Positions 7,205 to 15,705 of a stretch of DNA of 64,000 bases are shown here, in pieces. The position numbers and the translations under genes were made by a program. A model generated the notes under the pieces. The model saw only the letters and a program-made list of their open reading frames with translations, had not been told where the DNA came from and ran no database searches. Position 1 is the stretch's first letter. The number at the start of each line of letters is the position of its first letter. The stretch covers positions 1 through 64,000 of the IMG/VR virus record IMGVR_UViG_3300044446_000019. One strand, written 5' to 3'. The DNA is from a virus.

Positions 7205-7345
7205 CCTTACCTGGCACAGACTCGACTAGACATCTCCGATCCTCCCATTTCCAACGACTCACCTCAGCACGCCGGCTCCACTCACACCGACTACTCGATG
7301 CTGCACTTCCCCAATCCACCCGGCTCCGACTATCCACAGAGGAGT
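7205..7345 (+). repeat. C-rich CCGAC array 3 (short)
   Basis: About 140 non-coding, C-rich, G-poor bases with two CCGAC pentamers and related TCGAC/ACGAC words, ending at the leader of the gene at 7350. Weaker than arrays 1, 2 and 4. Confidence 0.55.
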
Positions 7346-7349
7346 ACCG

Positions 7350-7718
7350 ATGCCACTACCAGATCCGTACGTCAACGAACCCACCGCTGATCTGGATCCG
7401 CACACCTTCGGTCTGTATATGGAGGCCATGGATGCAATCGCCCAGTGGGACAAGGAAGCCAAGCGTCTGAAAGACCTCCTGATCAAGGAGATCGGTGATG
7501 CTCACGCTGGCCTCATCAACGGCCGCAAGGTGATCTACTACCGGCCAGCCGATCGGTGGGCCGAGGCTCGAATGATCAAGGACTACCCGGATCTGACCGG
7601 ACACTACATCAAGCCGAAAGTGACCCAGGTATTTGACCTGGACTCGTTCTCTTCCGCGCACCCCGACATCACCGAACAGTACCGGGTACGGAGTTTCCGG
7701 AGCGTGGGCGATGTCTGA
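7350..7718 (+). CDS. YqaJ/exonuclease C-terminal-like stand-alone protein
   Basis: 122 residues. An acidic helical N-terminus (EAMDAIAQWDKEAKRLKDLL) is followed by a segment (GRKVIYYRPADRW, then IKDYPDLTGHYIKP and a terminal YRVRSF) resembling the C-terminal extension of YqaJ-type phage exonucleases, which usually reads G-x-V-x-W-x-R followed by a Lys/His-Pro helix. Here it stands alone without a nuclease core. Weak similarity from memory. Confidence 0.5.
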   Translation: MPLPDPYVNEPTADLDPHTFGLYMEAMDAIAQWDKEAKRLKDLLIKEIGDAHAGLINGRKVIYYRPADRWAEARMIKDYPDLTGHYIKPKVTQVFDLDSFSSAHPDITEQYRVRSFRSVGDV

Positions 7719-8001
7719 TCTTGCTGCCCCCAAGGACTGGTTCTACTACCGTCAGCAGGCCATCGGTCTCCAGCAACAACTGGCAGTAGTCGAGAAGAAA
7801 ATCCAGCTGATCTGGGACCAGGCCATCAGGGCTGCCGCCAACAAGAAGCGCGCCGCCTGGTACGTCATCCTCAAGAATGAGACCACGGAGCACGGGTACG
7901 AGTTCAGTACCTTGAAAGGTGAGCGGACCCTACTCCTGGAACAGATCACCGCCGCCGCGACCATGAGCATCATGTTGTATCAGCAGGGAGAGAACGCATG
8001 A
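7711..8001 (+). CDS. Hypothetical coiled-coil protein
   Basis: 96 residues from the ATG at 7711, overlapping the previous gene by 8 bases. Long helix (QQAIGLQQQLAVVEKKIQLI) followed by a short strand region and a second helix. Not recognised. Confidence 0.65.
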   Translation: MSDLAAPKDWFYYRQQAIGLQQQLAVVEKKIQLIWDQAIRAAANKKRAAWYVILKNETTEHGYEFSTLKGERTLLLEQITAAATMSIMLYQQGENA

Positions 8002-8321
8002 GGACACCTCCTAAAGAATTCTGGGGTCTCGTGGCCTCGTCGGCTCTCATGATTCTCCTGATGGTTCTGCTGCTGGGATGCGCGCCCGAGGAAGGCAACA
8101 TCACGGACAAGAACTACATCCCTGCCTGGACCTCGTACGGCAGCACCTGTGTCAGTTACAACCAGAACGGAACCTGCAACTTTTCGGTGCCACGGACCTA
8201 TCACCACTCGGAGGAGTTCTGCTTCGAGCTGGACGGTGGCACTTGGGACCGTTGCGTACCACAGGACATATGGAACAAGTACAAGGTCGGTGACTATTTC
8301 CCAGGGGTAGGTAAGGGTTAG
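7998..8321 (+). CDS. Putative lipoprotein
   Basis: 107 residues, ATG overlapping the previous stop (ATGA). Signal sequence with hydrophobic core (SSALMILLMVLLLG) and lipobox LLLGC, so Cys at about 28 would be lipidated. The mature part contains four cysteines, probably two disulfides. Phage lipoproteins often mediate superinfection exclusion; that role is only a possibility here. Confidence 0.7.
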   Translation: MRTPPKEFWGLVASSALMILLMVLLLGCAPEEGNITDKNYIPAWTSYGSTCVSYNQNGTCNFSVPRTYHHSEEFCFELDGGTWDRCVPQDIWNKYKVGDYFPGVGKG

Positions 8322-8340
8322 CCCCCCGTACTCTTGATCT

Positions 8341-8565
8341 ATGACAGGTGGGGATGTTGCATTGGTGATCGGGGCCGCGACCGCGTTGATAACAACGGTC
8401 ACGGCTTCTTTCATCGCACTGCGGCGTGAAGTAAGGATTGTCCACAGCATCGTGAACCAGGCCAGCACGGACGCGAGGGCATATAACCTGAAGCTATCCG
8501 ACACGCTACGTGAGCACGGGATCGTGGTACCAGTGGACCCTTCCGTGGTGCCGCCAGGGGACTAG
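8341..8565 (+). CDS. Small membrane protein
   Basis: 74 residues. One N-terminal transmembrane helix (ALVIGAATALITTVTASFIAL) followed by a basic helical segment. TACTCT ends six bases before the ATG, consistent with the leaderless layout used elsewhere. A holin-like role is possible but not supported by context. Confidence 0.65.
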   Translation: MTGGDVALVIGAATALITTVTASFIALRREVRIVHSIVNQASTDARAYNLKLSDTLREHGIVVPVDPSVVPPGD

Positions 8566-8574
8566 CCTCCCGGC

Positions 8575-9063
8575 ATGGACATCACCGTGTACGGCATGCC
8601 CGGACCCCAGGGCAGCAAGAAGTTCGTGGGCAGGAACAGCCAGGGCAAAGGGATCATCTTGGAAAACTCTGAGAAAGTCATCCCGTGGCGCAACGAGGTT
8701 AGTGAGGCTGCAACAAGGGAGCTGGATCGCATTGGGCGGCCAGCTCCCTTCGACGGTCCACTGTCTGTGCTGATGGTGTTTACGTTCCTGCGGCCCAAAT
8801 CCGTCAAGCCATCGAAACGTCTACATCCATCAGTGTATCCAGATTTGTCCAAAATTGTACGGGCCACGGAAGACGCGCTCACGGATGCTGGCGTTTGGCG
8901 AGATGATGCCTTGGTGGTGGACCTGGTGACGAGGAAGAGGTACGCGAACGAGGACGCCTGGGCCCTGGACCGTTCTGGCTGCTTCATCAGAATCGCCTCG
9001 GTGGTACCATTGGAACTACCCCCAGGGAGGGGGTACTTGGAACTGGAGGCTTCACATGAGTAA
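8575..9063 (+). CDS. rusA: RusA-family Holliday junction resolvase
   Basis: 162 residues. The diagnostic RusA segment is present: PDLSKIVRATEDALTDAGVW at 89-108 and DDALVVDLVTRK at 110-121, giving the catalytic acidic residues D90, D100 and D110/D111 and the conserved K93 and K121. RusA enzymes resolve four-way junctions formed during phage recombination and replication. Start ATG nine bases after the previous stop. Length is slightly above the 120-150 usual for the family. Confidence 0.88.
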   Translation: MDITVYGMPGPQGSKKFVGRNSQGKGIILENSEKVIPWRNEVSEAATRELDRIGRPAPFDGPLSVLMVFTFLRPKSVKPSKRLHPSVYPDLSKIVRATEDALTDAGVWRDDALVVDLVTRKRYANEDAWALDRSGCFIRIASVVPLELPPGRGYLELEASHE

Positions 9064-9310
9064 TAGAGATGGATACATACCCTGTTGGATAACGTTCTTG
9101 GTGGTGTTTGCGTTGTTCTGCGGCGCCATCACGGCGTTCTTTGTCTTGCCCAATCATGGCGATCACGTCGACTGCCTCCGTCTGCACGAACAGACCGGCC
9201 TTGCCACCAAGTACGCCCGGTCAGGGCCGAGCGGCGAATGTTACGTCCAGGTCGAAGACGGGCGCTGGGTTCCTGAGGACCGGTGGATGAACATGAGGGA
9301 CGGGTCGTGA
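9056..9310 (+). CDS. Small membrane-anchored protein
   Basis: 84 residues, overlapping RusA by 8 bases. Transmembrane helix at about 8-29 (IPCWITFLVVFALFCGAITA), then a soluble domain with Cys residues and repeated Trp. Unknown function. Confidence 0.65.
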   Translation: MSNRDGYIPCWITFLVVFALFCGAITAFFVLPNHGDHVDCLRLHEQTGLATKYARSGPSGECYVQVEDGRWVPEDRWMNMRDGS

Positions 9311-9504
9311 CCATCAAAAAAGACGTCCTTGTGCCGCTGGAGATTATTCTCCAGCGGCACAAGGATGAAGTGGTCCTGGAAGCTCTCGAATTGGCCGTAC
9401 TCCTGTGGCCGGCTGGCGAAGAGGCAGTAACTGTACTGGAACCTGAGGTATGGGTGAGATTGCGCAGGTTCCTGCTAGATATCCCCGAAATCCTAGGAGT
9501 TTGA
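9307..9504 (+). CDS. Hypothetical protein containing a palindromic coding segment
   Basis: 65 residues from a GTG overlapping the previous TGA (GTGA). Acidic, Leu/Val-rich. Its codons 7-20 are encoded by a perfect 17-bp inverted repeat (9326-9365). An alternative upstream ATG at 9283 would overlap the previous gene further. Not recognised. Confidence 0.6.
   Translation: MTIKKDVLVPLEIILQRHKDEVVLEALELAVLLWPAGEEAVTVLEPEVWVRLRRFLLDIPEILGV
9326..9365. repeat. Perfect 17-bp inverted repeat inside a gene
   Basis: Arms 9326-9342 and 9349-9365 are exact reverse complements around a 6-base attatt loop. Such a stem near the 5' end of a coding sequence would strongly impede translation or act as a terminator or processing site. 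Confidence 0.95.
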
Positions 9505-9505
9505 A

Positions 9506-9877
9506 GTGCTGCAAGATGTCGCCCCGGCTGCGTTCTCGGCTGGGATTGTCTTCGGGATCCTTCTCCGCTTCTACGAGGGACGCCCCCTGGTAGCCAAGAT
9601 CAAGAGTAGACAGGTGAAGGAACCGGTCGTTGATCCCGAGGTAGTCGAACTAGAGAAGACCGAAACCTTCCTGGCTGTGATGCACGACGACACCCAGGAT
9701 GACATCAGATTGAAGAACTACAAGCCGGTGAAGATCCGCAACCGGGCACCGCTCGCCATCACTGCCAGGCCCTCGAACACGTTGACGCACATGGCCAGCA
9801 TCCGGTCCTACATGCAGGAACATGGACCTAACGCCCAACACACCAAGGTGATGGCCAAAGAAGTACGCAAGGACTGA
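9506..9877 (+). CDS. Membrane-anchored hypothetical protein
   Basis: 123 residues from a GTG one base after the previous stop. N-terminal hydrophobic helix (APAAFSAGIVFGILLRF), then a charged cytosolic region. Not recognised. Confidence 0.6.
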   Translation: MLQDVAPAAFSAGIVFGILLRFYEGRPLVAKIKSRQVKEPVVDPEVVELEKTETFLAVMHDDTQDDIRLKNYKPVKIRNRAPLAITARPSNTLTHMASIRSYMQEHGPNAQHTKVMAKEVRKD

Positions 9878-9879
9878 CG

Positions 9880-10104
9880 ATGAAGAACAAGAATTTCCGC
9901 TCGGTGGGTTACTGCGAGGTCTGCGACAAGCAGCTCTACGCAGACCGGGCATCCGCGAAGGCGGTGTGTCGGCTGTTCCCAGCTGAGCACAAGACGCCCT
10001 ACCGGTGCCCGGACCAGGAGCAGTACTTCCACACCGGCGGACTTTCTAAGGAGGTCATTCGGGGCAACTTCAGCCGAGATGACATCTACGGGAGGGCCTC
10101 GTAG
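9880..10104 (+). CDS. Small zinc-binding protein
   Basis: 74 residues. CEVC and YRC with downstream His (EQYFHTGG) form a C2-CH type pattern often seen in small actinophage proteins. Probably a structural zinc site; role unknown. Confidence 0.65.
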   Translation: MKNKNFRSVGYCEVCDKQLYADRASAKAVCRLFPAEHKTPYRCPDQEQYFHTGGLSKEVIRGNFSRDDIYGRAS

Positions 10105-10116
10105 GCTAGAGGTCTA

Positions 10117-10188
<72 letters not shown>

Positions 10189-10206
10189 CTTAACGGAAAG
10201 ACTTTG

Positions 10207-10437
10207 ATGAAAGCTGTCATCAGTTACAGCGTGGCCAACACAGTTCACGAGCTGAGCGTTGAAGCGCCGTTCGTGAGCACTCAACTGTTCTCCGATGGCC
10301 AGGCCATGATCATGCTCAGAGACGAGGACTACGGAATGCCCACAGAGGTGATCCAACTCCGAAGTGTCTGGGTCATCAGAAAAACCGGCATCAGCCCAGC
10401 CCCTGTAGCTCAACAGGACAGAGCAGTTCCTTCCTAA
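10207..10437 (+). CDS. Hypothetical protein overlapping tRNA-Arg
   Basis: 76 residues from ATG 10207, with a TTG directly upstream as an alternative. The first 60 residues look coding (VHELSVEAPFVSTQLFSDGQ); the last dozen codons run into tRNA-Arg, and the stop lies in its anticodon loop. Not recognised. Confidence 0.5.
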   Translation: MKAVISYSVANTVHELSVEAPFVSTQLFSDGQAMIMLRDEDYGMPTEVIQLRSVWVIRKTGISPAPVAQQDRAVPS

Positions 10438-10471
10438 GGAACAGGTCCGGGTTCAACTCCTGGCAGGGGCT
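10399..10471 (+). tRNA. tRNA-Arg(CCU)
   Basis: A complete cloverleaf: acceptor gcccctg/caggggc, anticodon stem gttcc/ggaac with loop ttcctaa (anticodon CCT), T arm with ttcaact loop. It reads AGG, a rare Arg codon in GC-rich actinobacteria. No encoded CCA. Confidence 0.88.
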
Positions 10472-10493
10472 CTCCCCAAGGAAGTAGGTAGCC

Positions 10494-11567
10494 ATGACCC
10501 GAGAACAGAAGATGGCCAGGATTGGTTGGTCATTACTCCTAGCCATCATCCTGGTAATCGGTGCGATCTACTGGACACAGCCAGCATCTGCCTCAGTGGC
10601 AACGCAGCTACAAACGGCACGGGATAACCTGAGCAACTGTCAGCTCCTAGAACGCAACAGCACCGGGGCTCAACGAACCAGAGCCCAGGTCTGCATCGCG
10701 GACCAACAGCGCATCGTCACGTTGCTCACGTCGACTATTCCACCCACCAACACCGCGTCACCGACGAGCCCTGTCACCTCCACCTCTGCCCCACCGACTA
10801 CACCTGCCACGACTGGTCCCGTTCAAAACAACAACAACTGCGCACCGAGCCCCAGTGCCTGCGGGTTCCCCGATGCTTCCAACACCGGGGTTCCTGCGGG
10901 CACTGTGCTGTCTGCGGCCGGTACCGCCACCATCACTACGCCCAACACGACCATCGTCGGCAAGGATTTGGGCTGTCTGACGGTGGAGGCAGCCAACGTG
11001 ACTATCCGTAACAGCCGCATCGGTGGTCAGTGCTTCTTCGTGGTTCGAGCTAACTCCTCCGGTCTGGTGATCCAGGACTCGGAGATCAGCTGTGAGAACT
11101 CCACCGGTACCGGCATCGGTGGACGGGGGTTTGTAGCCCAGCGGGTCGAGTTCACCGGCTGCGAGAACGGTCTCAGCATGGACGCTGATGCCACCGTGTC
11201 GGACTCCTACATCCACGCCATGTACATCGCCAACGGTGGCCACACGGACGGCATCCAGATCTACAGCGGCGCCGATAACATCTGGGTTTTACACAACACC
11301 ATCTTCAACGAGAACAACGGTGGCACGTCGGCGATCATCGGCGACAACAACAACATGACCAACATCAACATTCAGGGCAACCTGTTGGCCGGCGGCGCTT
11401 ACACGCTCTACTGCCCCACCAGGACCAGTGGTCCTGTCACCAACAACCGGATCAGCAAACTCTTCAAGGCCCAGGGTGGCCAGTACGGTCCCTGGATCCA
11501 CTGTGAACTGGCCCAGCCTCGTACTGGAAACGTATGGGACGGCGACGGTTCTCCGTTACCCTTCTAG
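10494..11567 (+). CDS. Membrane-anchored right-handed beta-helix protein
   Basis: 357 residues. A signal-anchor lies at about 11-29 (WSLLLAIILVIGAIYW), a helical stretch at 35-75, a Thr/Pro/Ser linker at 80-112, then a Cys-containing parallel beta-helix domain from about 115 to 350 with repeated N-x-T/I-I turns (NTTIVGKDLGCLTVEAANVT and similar). Such domains occur in pectate-lyase-like enzymes and phage depolymerases. It is encoded away from the tail genes, so a secreted or surface role during infection is more likely than a tailspike. Confidence 0.7.
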   Translation: MTREQKMARIGWSLLLAIILVIGAIYWTQPASASVATQLQTARDNLSNCQLLERNSTGAQRTRAQVCIADQQRIVTLLTSTIPPTNTASPTSPVTSTSAPPTTPATTGPVQNNNNCAPSPSACGFPDASNTGVPAGTVLSAAGTATITTPNTTIVGKDLGCLTVEAANVTIRNSRIGGQCFFVVRANSSGLVIQDSEISCENSTGTGIGGRGFVAQRVEFTGCENGLSMDADATVSDSYIHAMYIANGGHTDGIQIYSGADNIWVLHNTIFNENNGGTSAIIGDNNNMTNINIQGNLLAGGAYTLYCPTRTSGPVTNNRISKLFKAQGGQYGPWIHCELAQPRTGNVWDGDGSPLPF

Positions 11568-11576
11568 TTCGCGTGA

Positions 11577-11617
11577 AACAGAGGCCGTTATCGGGATACC
11601 CGGTGGCGGCCTCTGTT
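11577..11617. terminator. Hairpin between convergent genes
   Basis: An 11-bp perfect stem (11577-11587 with 11607-11617) just past the beta-helix gene and overlapping the 3' end of the opposing gene. Probably a bidirectional terminator at the convergence of the early and late units. Confidence 0.65.
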
Positions 11618-11899
11618 CGTGTGCGGGGTCAACGTCTCCCAGTCAGGGGTCGGGATCGGGAGGTCAACACCGAGGCCGTGGATGGCGTTCTCCATCAGGT
11701 TCATGGCCCGTTTGTGTGCCCACCACTGATCCCGAGCGGCCACGTTAAATCTGACCTGGAGGACACCGAGACCGTTACCTAGGGTCTGCGGGTCGCTGTA
11801 CCACCAGTACTCCTCGCATGCCTGCCGTAATCGACGCAGGATGTAGCCATGGCCCACCTCTATTGGATAGGTGAAGGTGTAGCGGCGATGACAGGTCAC
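11588..11899 (-). CDS. Hypothetical protein
   Basis: 103 residues, rich in Trp, Tyr and Arg (YILRRLRQACEEYWWYSD). Last gene of the long minus-strand operon, next to the lysin. Not recognised. Confidence 0.55.
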   Translation of the reverse strand: MTCHRRYTFTYPIEVGHGYILRRLRQACEEYWWYSDPQTLGNGLGVLQVRFNVAARDQWWAHKRAMNLMENAIHGLGVDLPIPTPDWETLTPHTNRGRHRVSR

Positions 11900-11923
11900 T
11901 TCTTTAGTAAACCAGGCAGTGGA

Positions 11924-12676
11924 TCAGTCCGACAGATGAGTCTTGTCCAGCTCCTCGCGGACAATCACGCGAACGGCATCTAGGTCCACGGGAGCTGGCT
12001 CGGGAACTGACAGTGCATTCAGTTTGGCGAGGATCTCGTTCATCTTGACGGTCAGTTGGTTGGGCACGACCAAATTTGAGACCGAGACATTGCTAATTCC
12101 GGTGGCCTCGGTAGTCATCCCCAGCACGGATTGCAGGTAGTGCTCGGAGTTGTTGACTTGCGCATGTTCGAGCGGGTCGAGTGGCACTTCGGGTTCCTCT
12201 TCTCCTCCTGGTAGCAGGCTCCACGTACCCAGGCTGGTGTTCTGAAAGTCAGTCCGAACGGAAATATGAATGTGATCAAAGTGGTCACTGTTCGTTTGTG
12301 CTACCCAACCATGACGAACGTCGTAAATCTTCGCCTGCCAGATCAGATACTTCAACCACGGCATCCGGCCGGCCCGAGCTTCAACGATCCAGTAGTTGAA
12401 CATCGCCTGGCACACCACACCCTTGGAGGGCTGGTTCATGATGTCCGTGGCGAATACGACCGGGTACGGGGAGGGCTTGATCTTGTACCCATCGGCGCTG
12501 AAGGGTGTGTGATCAAGAGGGGGGTTGGCCTGGTAGTGCGCGTCGTTGGCGAACCAACTGAACGGTCCGGCCCCAGGGAACGCAGCCTTCATCCGCTCGA
12601 CAATCTCGCGGACAGGTCTCGCTGGCGTCAGGGGCTTGCCCTGAGCCAGCCAGGTGTAGTACATGGCGACGGCCAT
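11924..12676 (-). CDS. Putative endolysin, M15-like peptidase domain
   Basis: 250 residues. The N-terminal domain to about 150 contains DHTPFS, VVFATDIMN and DHFDHIHISV, matching the H...D...HxH zinc pattern of M15-type and related peptidoglycan peptidases. After an acidic-proline linker (GGEEEPEVPLDP) the C-terminal 90 residues form a coiled coil (LTVKMNEILAKLNAL). Likely cleaves host cell-wall peptides. No second catalytic domain and no obvious holin neighbour are seen. Confidence 0.7.
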   Translation of the reverse strand: MAVAMYYTWLAQGKPLTPARPVREIVERMKAAFPGAGPFSWFANDAHYQANPPLDHTPFSADGYKIKPSPYPVVFATDIMNQPSKGVVCQAMFNYWIVEARAGRMPWLKYLIWQAKIYDVRHGWVAQTNSDHFDHIHISVRTDFQNTSLGTWSLLPGGEEEPEVPLDPLEHAQVNNSEHYLQSVLGMTTEATGISNVSVSNLVVPNQLTVKMNEILAKLNALSVPEPAPVDLDAVRVIVREELDKTHLSD

Positions 12677-12690
12677 GAGGGCAGTATGCC

Positions 12691-13284
12691 CTAAGCTGCG
12701 TCACCCTGTCCTGGTTGCCCGGAACTGTTCTGTCCGTGCGCGTGATAGGTCCAGGTCCGCTCGGCCAGGTGAACCATGTTCAGGCCACGCTCGCAGGCCA
12801 GCTTGGACACGCCCGTGATGAACGCCCAGTCCTCATTGGAGAACGGCCCTGGCGCTGAGTCAGGGAATCCGACCTCTTTCGCGATGTCGGTACGTACCAG
12901 GTGTCCCATGGTGGTGTGATGAGGAGTGCACGGATTGAAGGGGAGACCGAAGTGACCGAGGGGATCGTGGCCGTGGAACCAGGGGAACACGAACACAGCG
13001 TCTGTCTCGACTGCTACTCGCAAGAGCTTTTCGAGGTGTTCGGGGTCCCATTCATCATCGGAATCAAGCCATGCTATCCACTTTGTATCCACGTTGCGCA
13101 ACAAGGTTTGCCGTGTCCAGCCGGCTCCCCGGCGGCCACTATCATTAACCACGCTGATCGCTTCTGGTGGATTAGTCTGTGCAATCACGGAAGCCAGTGC
13201 TCGTGCGAGCAGCCCCCCACGAATTCGAGCTGGGTGCGCAGCGATCGCTACCGTGACACCGGGGCGTAGTGGCTGATGGGTCAT
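12691..13284 (-). CDS. Glycosyltransferase family 2 (GT-A)
   Basis: 197 residues. VTVAIAAHPARI at the N-terminus, ALASVIAQTNPP and the DxD-type motif LDSDDEWDPEH identify a GT2 nucleotide-sugar-binding core; HHTTMGHLVRTDIAKEVG and SNEDW follow in the usual order. Slightly short for the family. It would transfer a sugar to a virion or host polymer. First of several sugar-modifying proteins in this cluster. Confidence 0.85.
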   Translation of the reverse strand: MTHQPLRPGVTVAIAAHPARIRGGLLARALASVIAQTNPPEAISVVNDSGRRGAGWTRQTLLRNVDTKWIAWLDSDDEWDPEHLEKLLRVAVETDAVFVFPWFHGHDPLGHFGLPFNPCTPHHTTMGHLVRTDIAKEVGFPDSAPGPFSNEDWAFITGVSKLACERGLNMVHLAERTWTYHAHGQNSSGQPGQGDAA

Positions 13285-13309
13285 TGGATCTTCTCCATGA
13301 AGACTTCCA

Positions 13310-13474
13310 TCACTGTCGCTCCTTCATGAGCTTGTAGCAGTTGTCGCATAGATACACCCCGAACGGGAGCAGGAACTCCATCCGCAAGATGGCAGACTTC
13401 CCGCACTTGAGAACCACCGGTTTACCGGAGACCTTCTCATGGCTGACACTGGCTTCACAGGGATCCGTGCTCAT
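13310..13474 (-). CDS. Small cysteine-containing protein
   Basis: 54 residues, ATG inside the 3' end of the upstream gene (20-base overlap). Three cysteines plus His (C6, H13, C24, then CDNC near the C-terminus) suggest a zinc-knuckle fold. It lies between two glycosyltransferase genes. Function unknown. Confidence 0.55.
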   Translation of the reverse strand: MSTDPCEASVSHEKVSGKPVVLKCGKSAILRMEFLLPFGVYLCDNCYKLMKERQ

Positions 13475-14126
13475 GAAGATGCCACCAGGTGAACCACGGC
13501 AGGTTCATGTTCCACTTGTACCCCTCATGTAATTGGAACAAAACGGGCAGGGACAGCTGGTCCTGGTGTGACCAGTTGATGCACTCCTGCCACCACTGTT
13601 CCCCGATCTCGATAGTCTCAGGCGTATGACGTCTAACGTTTGCGCCTGTTGCGATGAGTCCCAGGCCCGCACCGTGGCCTATGGACCGGTAGAAGGCTGC
13701 CTGCTTCAAGATGGATTCAGCGTCGTAACGCCATGTGAGTGTGGCGGAGAAGTCTGCTTCTGGGTAGATGCACGAGCGGGCTGGGTGGGGCACACAGGAC
13801 CACTCGTCATCCTGGAGAGCTTCGAGGCACCGGGAGACGTAGTCATCGACCACTATCTCCATACTCCCATCAATCCACATAGTGACATCAGTGTCTGGGA
13901 CGGCAAGAGCAGGGTGACACTTCCAGAACTTGTGAGCCAGCATTGGTGCAGTGATGGAGGGGGCACCCTTGAGGGTGACGATGCCATGATTTACGACCCT
14001 GACCTCCCAACCGGGAGCATCTCGGGGACGGTCTGAGTACATGATGGCCGGCACCCCTAGGTTGGCGGGTACCGGCTTCACCCAGTCGGAGTTACCGTAG
14101 ATTGCGGTATACAGGGCCAGCTTCAC
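13455..14126 (-). CDS. Glycosyltransferase-like protein (DUF616 type)
   Basis: 223 residues. LYTAIYGNSDWVKPVP, MWIDGSMEI, the FPHP-like VPHPARSCIYPEA and the C-terminal GLIATGANVRRHTPET follow the order seen in DUF616 (TOD1/MUCI70-like) putative glycosyltransferases. The acceptor is unknown; context suggests virion or wall glycan modification. Confidence 0.75.
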   Translation of the reverse strand: MKLALYTAIYGNSDWVKPVPANLGVPAIMYSDRPRDAPGWEVRVVNHGIVTLKGAPSITAPMLAHKFWKCHPALAVPDTDVTMWIDGSMEIVVDDYVSRCLEALQDDEWSCVPHPARSCIYPEADFSATLTWRYDAESILKQAAFYRSIGHGAGLGLIATGANVRRHTPETIEIGEQWWQECINWSHQDQLSLPVLFQLHEGYKWNMNLPWFTWWHLHEHGSL

Positions 14127-15005
14127 TCAAGAACCCGTTGACGTATGTCCGCCGGTGGCCACGTAATGGGAAGTGATCGCCACCTCCTCCGGCTTGTACG
14201 AGTCGATCACCGGATCCAGATAGTGCCAACGGAACGTTGGCTGCCACCCCAGCAGTTCCCAGCCTTCACCTTGAGCGCAGATGTTGGCGCCTGCTTCCTC
14301 GCCCAGACGCATCGGAAGCATGAGGACACCGGCGTCCTGGTTATTGGTGTAATTCTGGACGTACTCGATCACGTCCATGACGTGTTGCGGGTTACCGGTG
14401 CCGGCGTCAAACACCTCATCGTCACCGAACCCGGTCGCCTCCACCAGCATCCGTGCCACGTCCTCAGACCGGACCATATCCACGGTCTGTGAACCGTTGC
14501 CCCACATGGGAAGCGGCTTACCCTCCCAGGCAAGGGTGGCCCAGGTCGGCAGGAACTTTTGCGGATGACCGGGGCCGTGTTTCTGGCCAGTACCAAAAGC
14601 ATTGAAGGCTCGGACATGCGAAACAGGTACCGAGAAGTTCCGGTTCCAGGCTGTGGCCAATCTCTTCGCACACAGTTTCGTAGCCTGGTACACGTTCGCC
14701 CAGTTGCTGTCCGGCATCGTGATCCCAACGAAGCCGGCACTGTTCTTCTTGCACCATTCCAGGATCCTGATGGTCCCGATCACGTTGGCTTCCACGGCTT
14801 CCTCGGGAGTGTCGAACAGCTCCGCCGTCCCCAACATCCCTGCCATGTGGATCACGCATTCGGCATCCTTCAGATCTTTCAGGTCTCCGAGCACATCGTT
14901 TCCGTCAGACCGGTCAAACCTCCATGCCGTGTGTCCGTTGGCTTCCGCGTACGCAATGGTGGCGGAGCCCAGGAAGCCCCCGCCACCGGTAACTGCAATC
15001 CTCAT
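14127..15005 (-). CDS. NAD-dependent sugar epimerase/dehydratase (extended SDR)
   Basis: 292 residues. N-terminal Rossmann motif GGGGFLGS at 8-15, catalytic YQATK (Tyr and Lys of the SDR triad), and typical downstream AFNAFGTGQ and GNGSQTVDMV segments of NDP-sugar epimerases. It would generate an activated sugar for the adjacent glycosyltransferases. Confidence 0.88.
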   Translation of the reverse strand: MRIAVTGGGGFLGSATIAYAEANGHTAWRFDRSDGNDVLGDLKDLKDAECVIHMAGMLGTAELFDTPEEAVEANVIGTIRILEWCKKNSAGFVGITMPDSNWANVYQATKLCAKRLATAWNRNFSVPVSHVRAFNAFGTGQKHGPGHPQKFLPTWATLAWEGKPLPMWGNGSQTVDMVRSEDVARMLVEATGFGDDEVFDAGTGNPQHVMDVIEYVQNYTNNQDAGVLMLPMRLGEEAGANICAQGEGWELLGWQPTFRWHYLDPVIDSYKPEEVAITSHYVATGGHTSTGS

Positions 15006-15008
15006 CCG

Positions 15009-15683
15009 CTACTCCTCGTCCACACCGCTCAGGAAATTCTTCAGCTCTTCCAGTGCGAACACTGGATCAACAGCGTAAGCCCTGTTGATCACGTTATCTG
15101 GTACCACGTCCAGCTTGACGTAGTCCTCGGTGATGATGTGCAACAACTCGGGCATCCCGTATCTGGCGGCGCTGAGCTTCTGTTCGCGGCCGAAGCCGTA
15201 CACCAGCAGCGTCCCCGTGGGCTGGGTGTTGACTTCCAGCACGGTCAGGTCTGGCCGGAAGCGCATCAGGACGTGCGTCACCTTCCATACGTCACCGGTC
15301 CAGTCACCGGGGCACTGCACCCGGTTGGCCTCTTCCTGGTTGCGTGGAAGGACATCATCGAGCACGACCACGGAATCCTTGCCCGTGTACTTCTCGATGT
15401 TCAGGAAGTCCTGGAGGGCTTGCTCGCAATGGTGCAGACCGTCAATGAAACCAAAGTCGATGGAGAAAATGGGAGGGTACGGGTTAGCGAAGTATTCGTC
15501 AGATGACATCGGGTAAACGAGCCGGTTGCCGCTGGACTGGACGAACGGTTGCGGGTCAACGCCGATGGCTACCTCGGCAGCATGGGCCAGATTCAGGCTG
15601 GCTCCATGTTGGACACCCACCTCCAGGTATACCCGAGGCTTCACTACATTGTGTACGTGAGACAAAAACTCATGCAGGTGCAT
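15009..15683 (-). CDS. Class I SAM-dependent methyltransferase
   Basis: 224 residues. YLEVGVQHGASLNLA is the SAM-binding motif I, followed by VDPQPF, FIDGLHHCEQALQD and VVLDDVLPRN, the pattern of the Methyltransf_24 family often found with sugar-modifying enzymes. Probably methylates a sugar or related small substrate. Confidence 0.82.
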   Translation of the reverse strand: MHLHEFLSHVHNVVKPRVYLEVGVQHGASLNLAHAAEVAIGVDPQPFVQSSGNRLVYPMSSDEYFANPYPPIFSIDFGFIDGLHHCEQALQDFLNIEKYTGKDSVVVLDDVLPRNQEEANRVQCPGDWTGDVWKVTHVLMRFRPDLTVLEVNTQPTGTLLVYGFGREQKLSAARYGMPELLHIITEDYVKLDVVPDNVINRAYAVDPVFALEELKNFLSGVDEE

Positions 15684-15705
15684 ACGATCACCGTGTCGTC
15701 TGTAG

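Noticed and set aside
14559-15506. Long + strand frame opposite epimerase and methyltransferase
   Set aside because: Shadow of two well-supported minus-strand genes.
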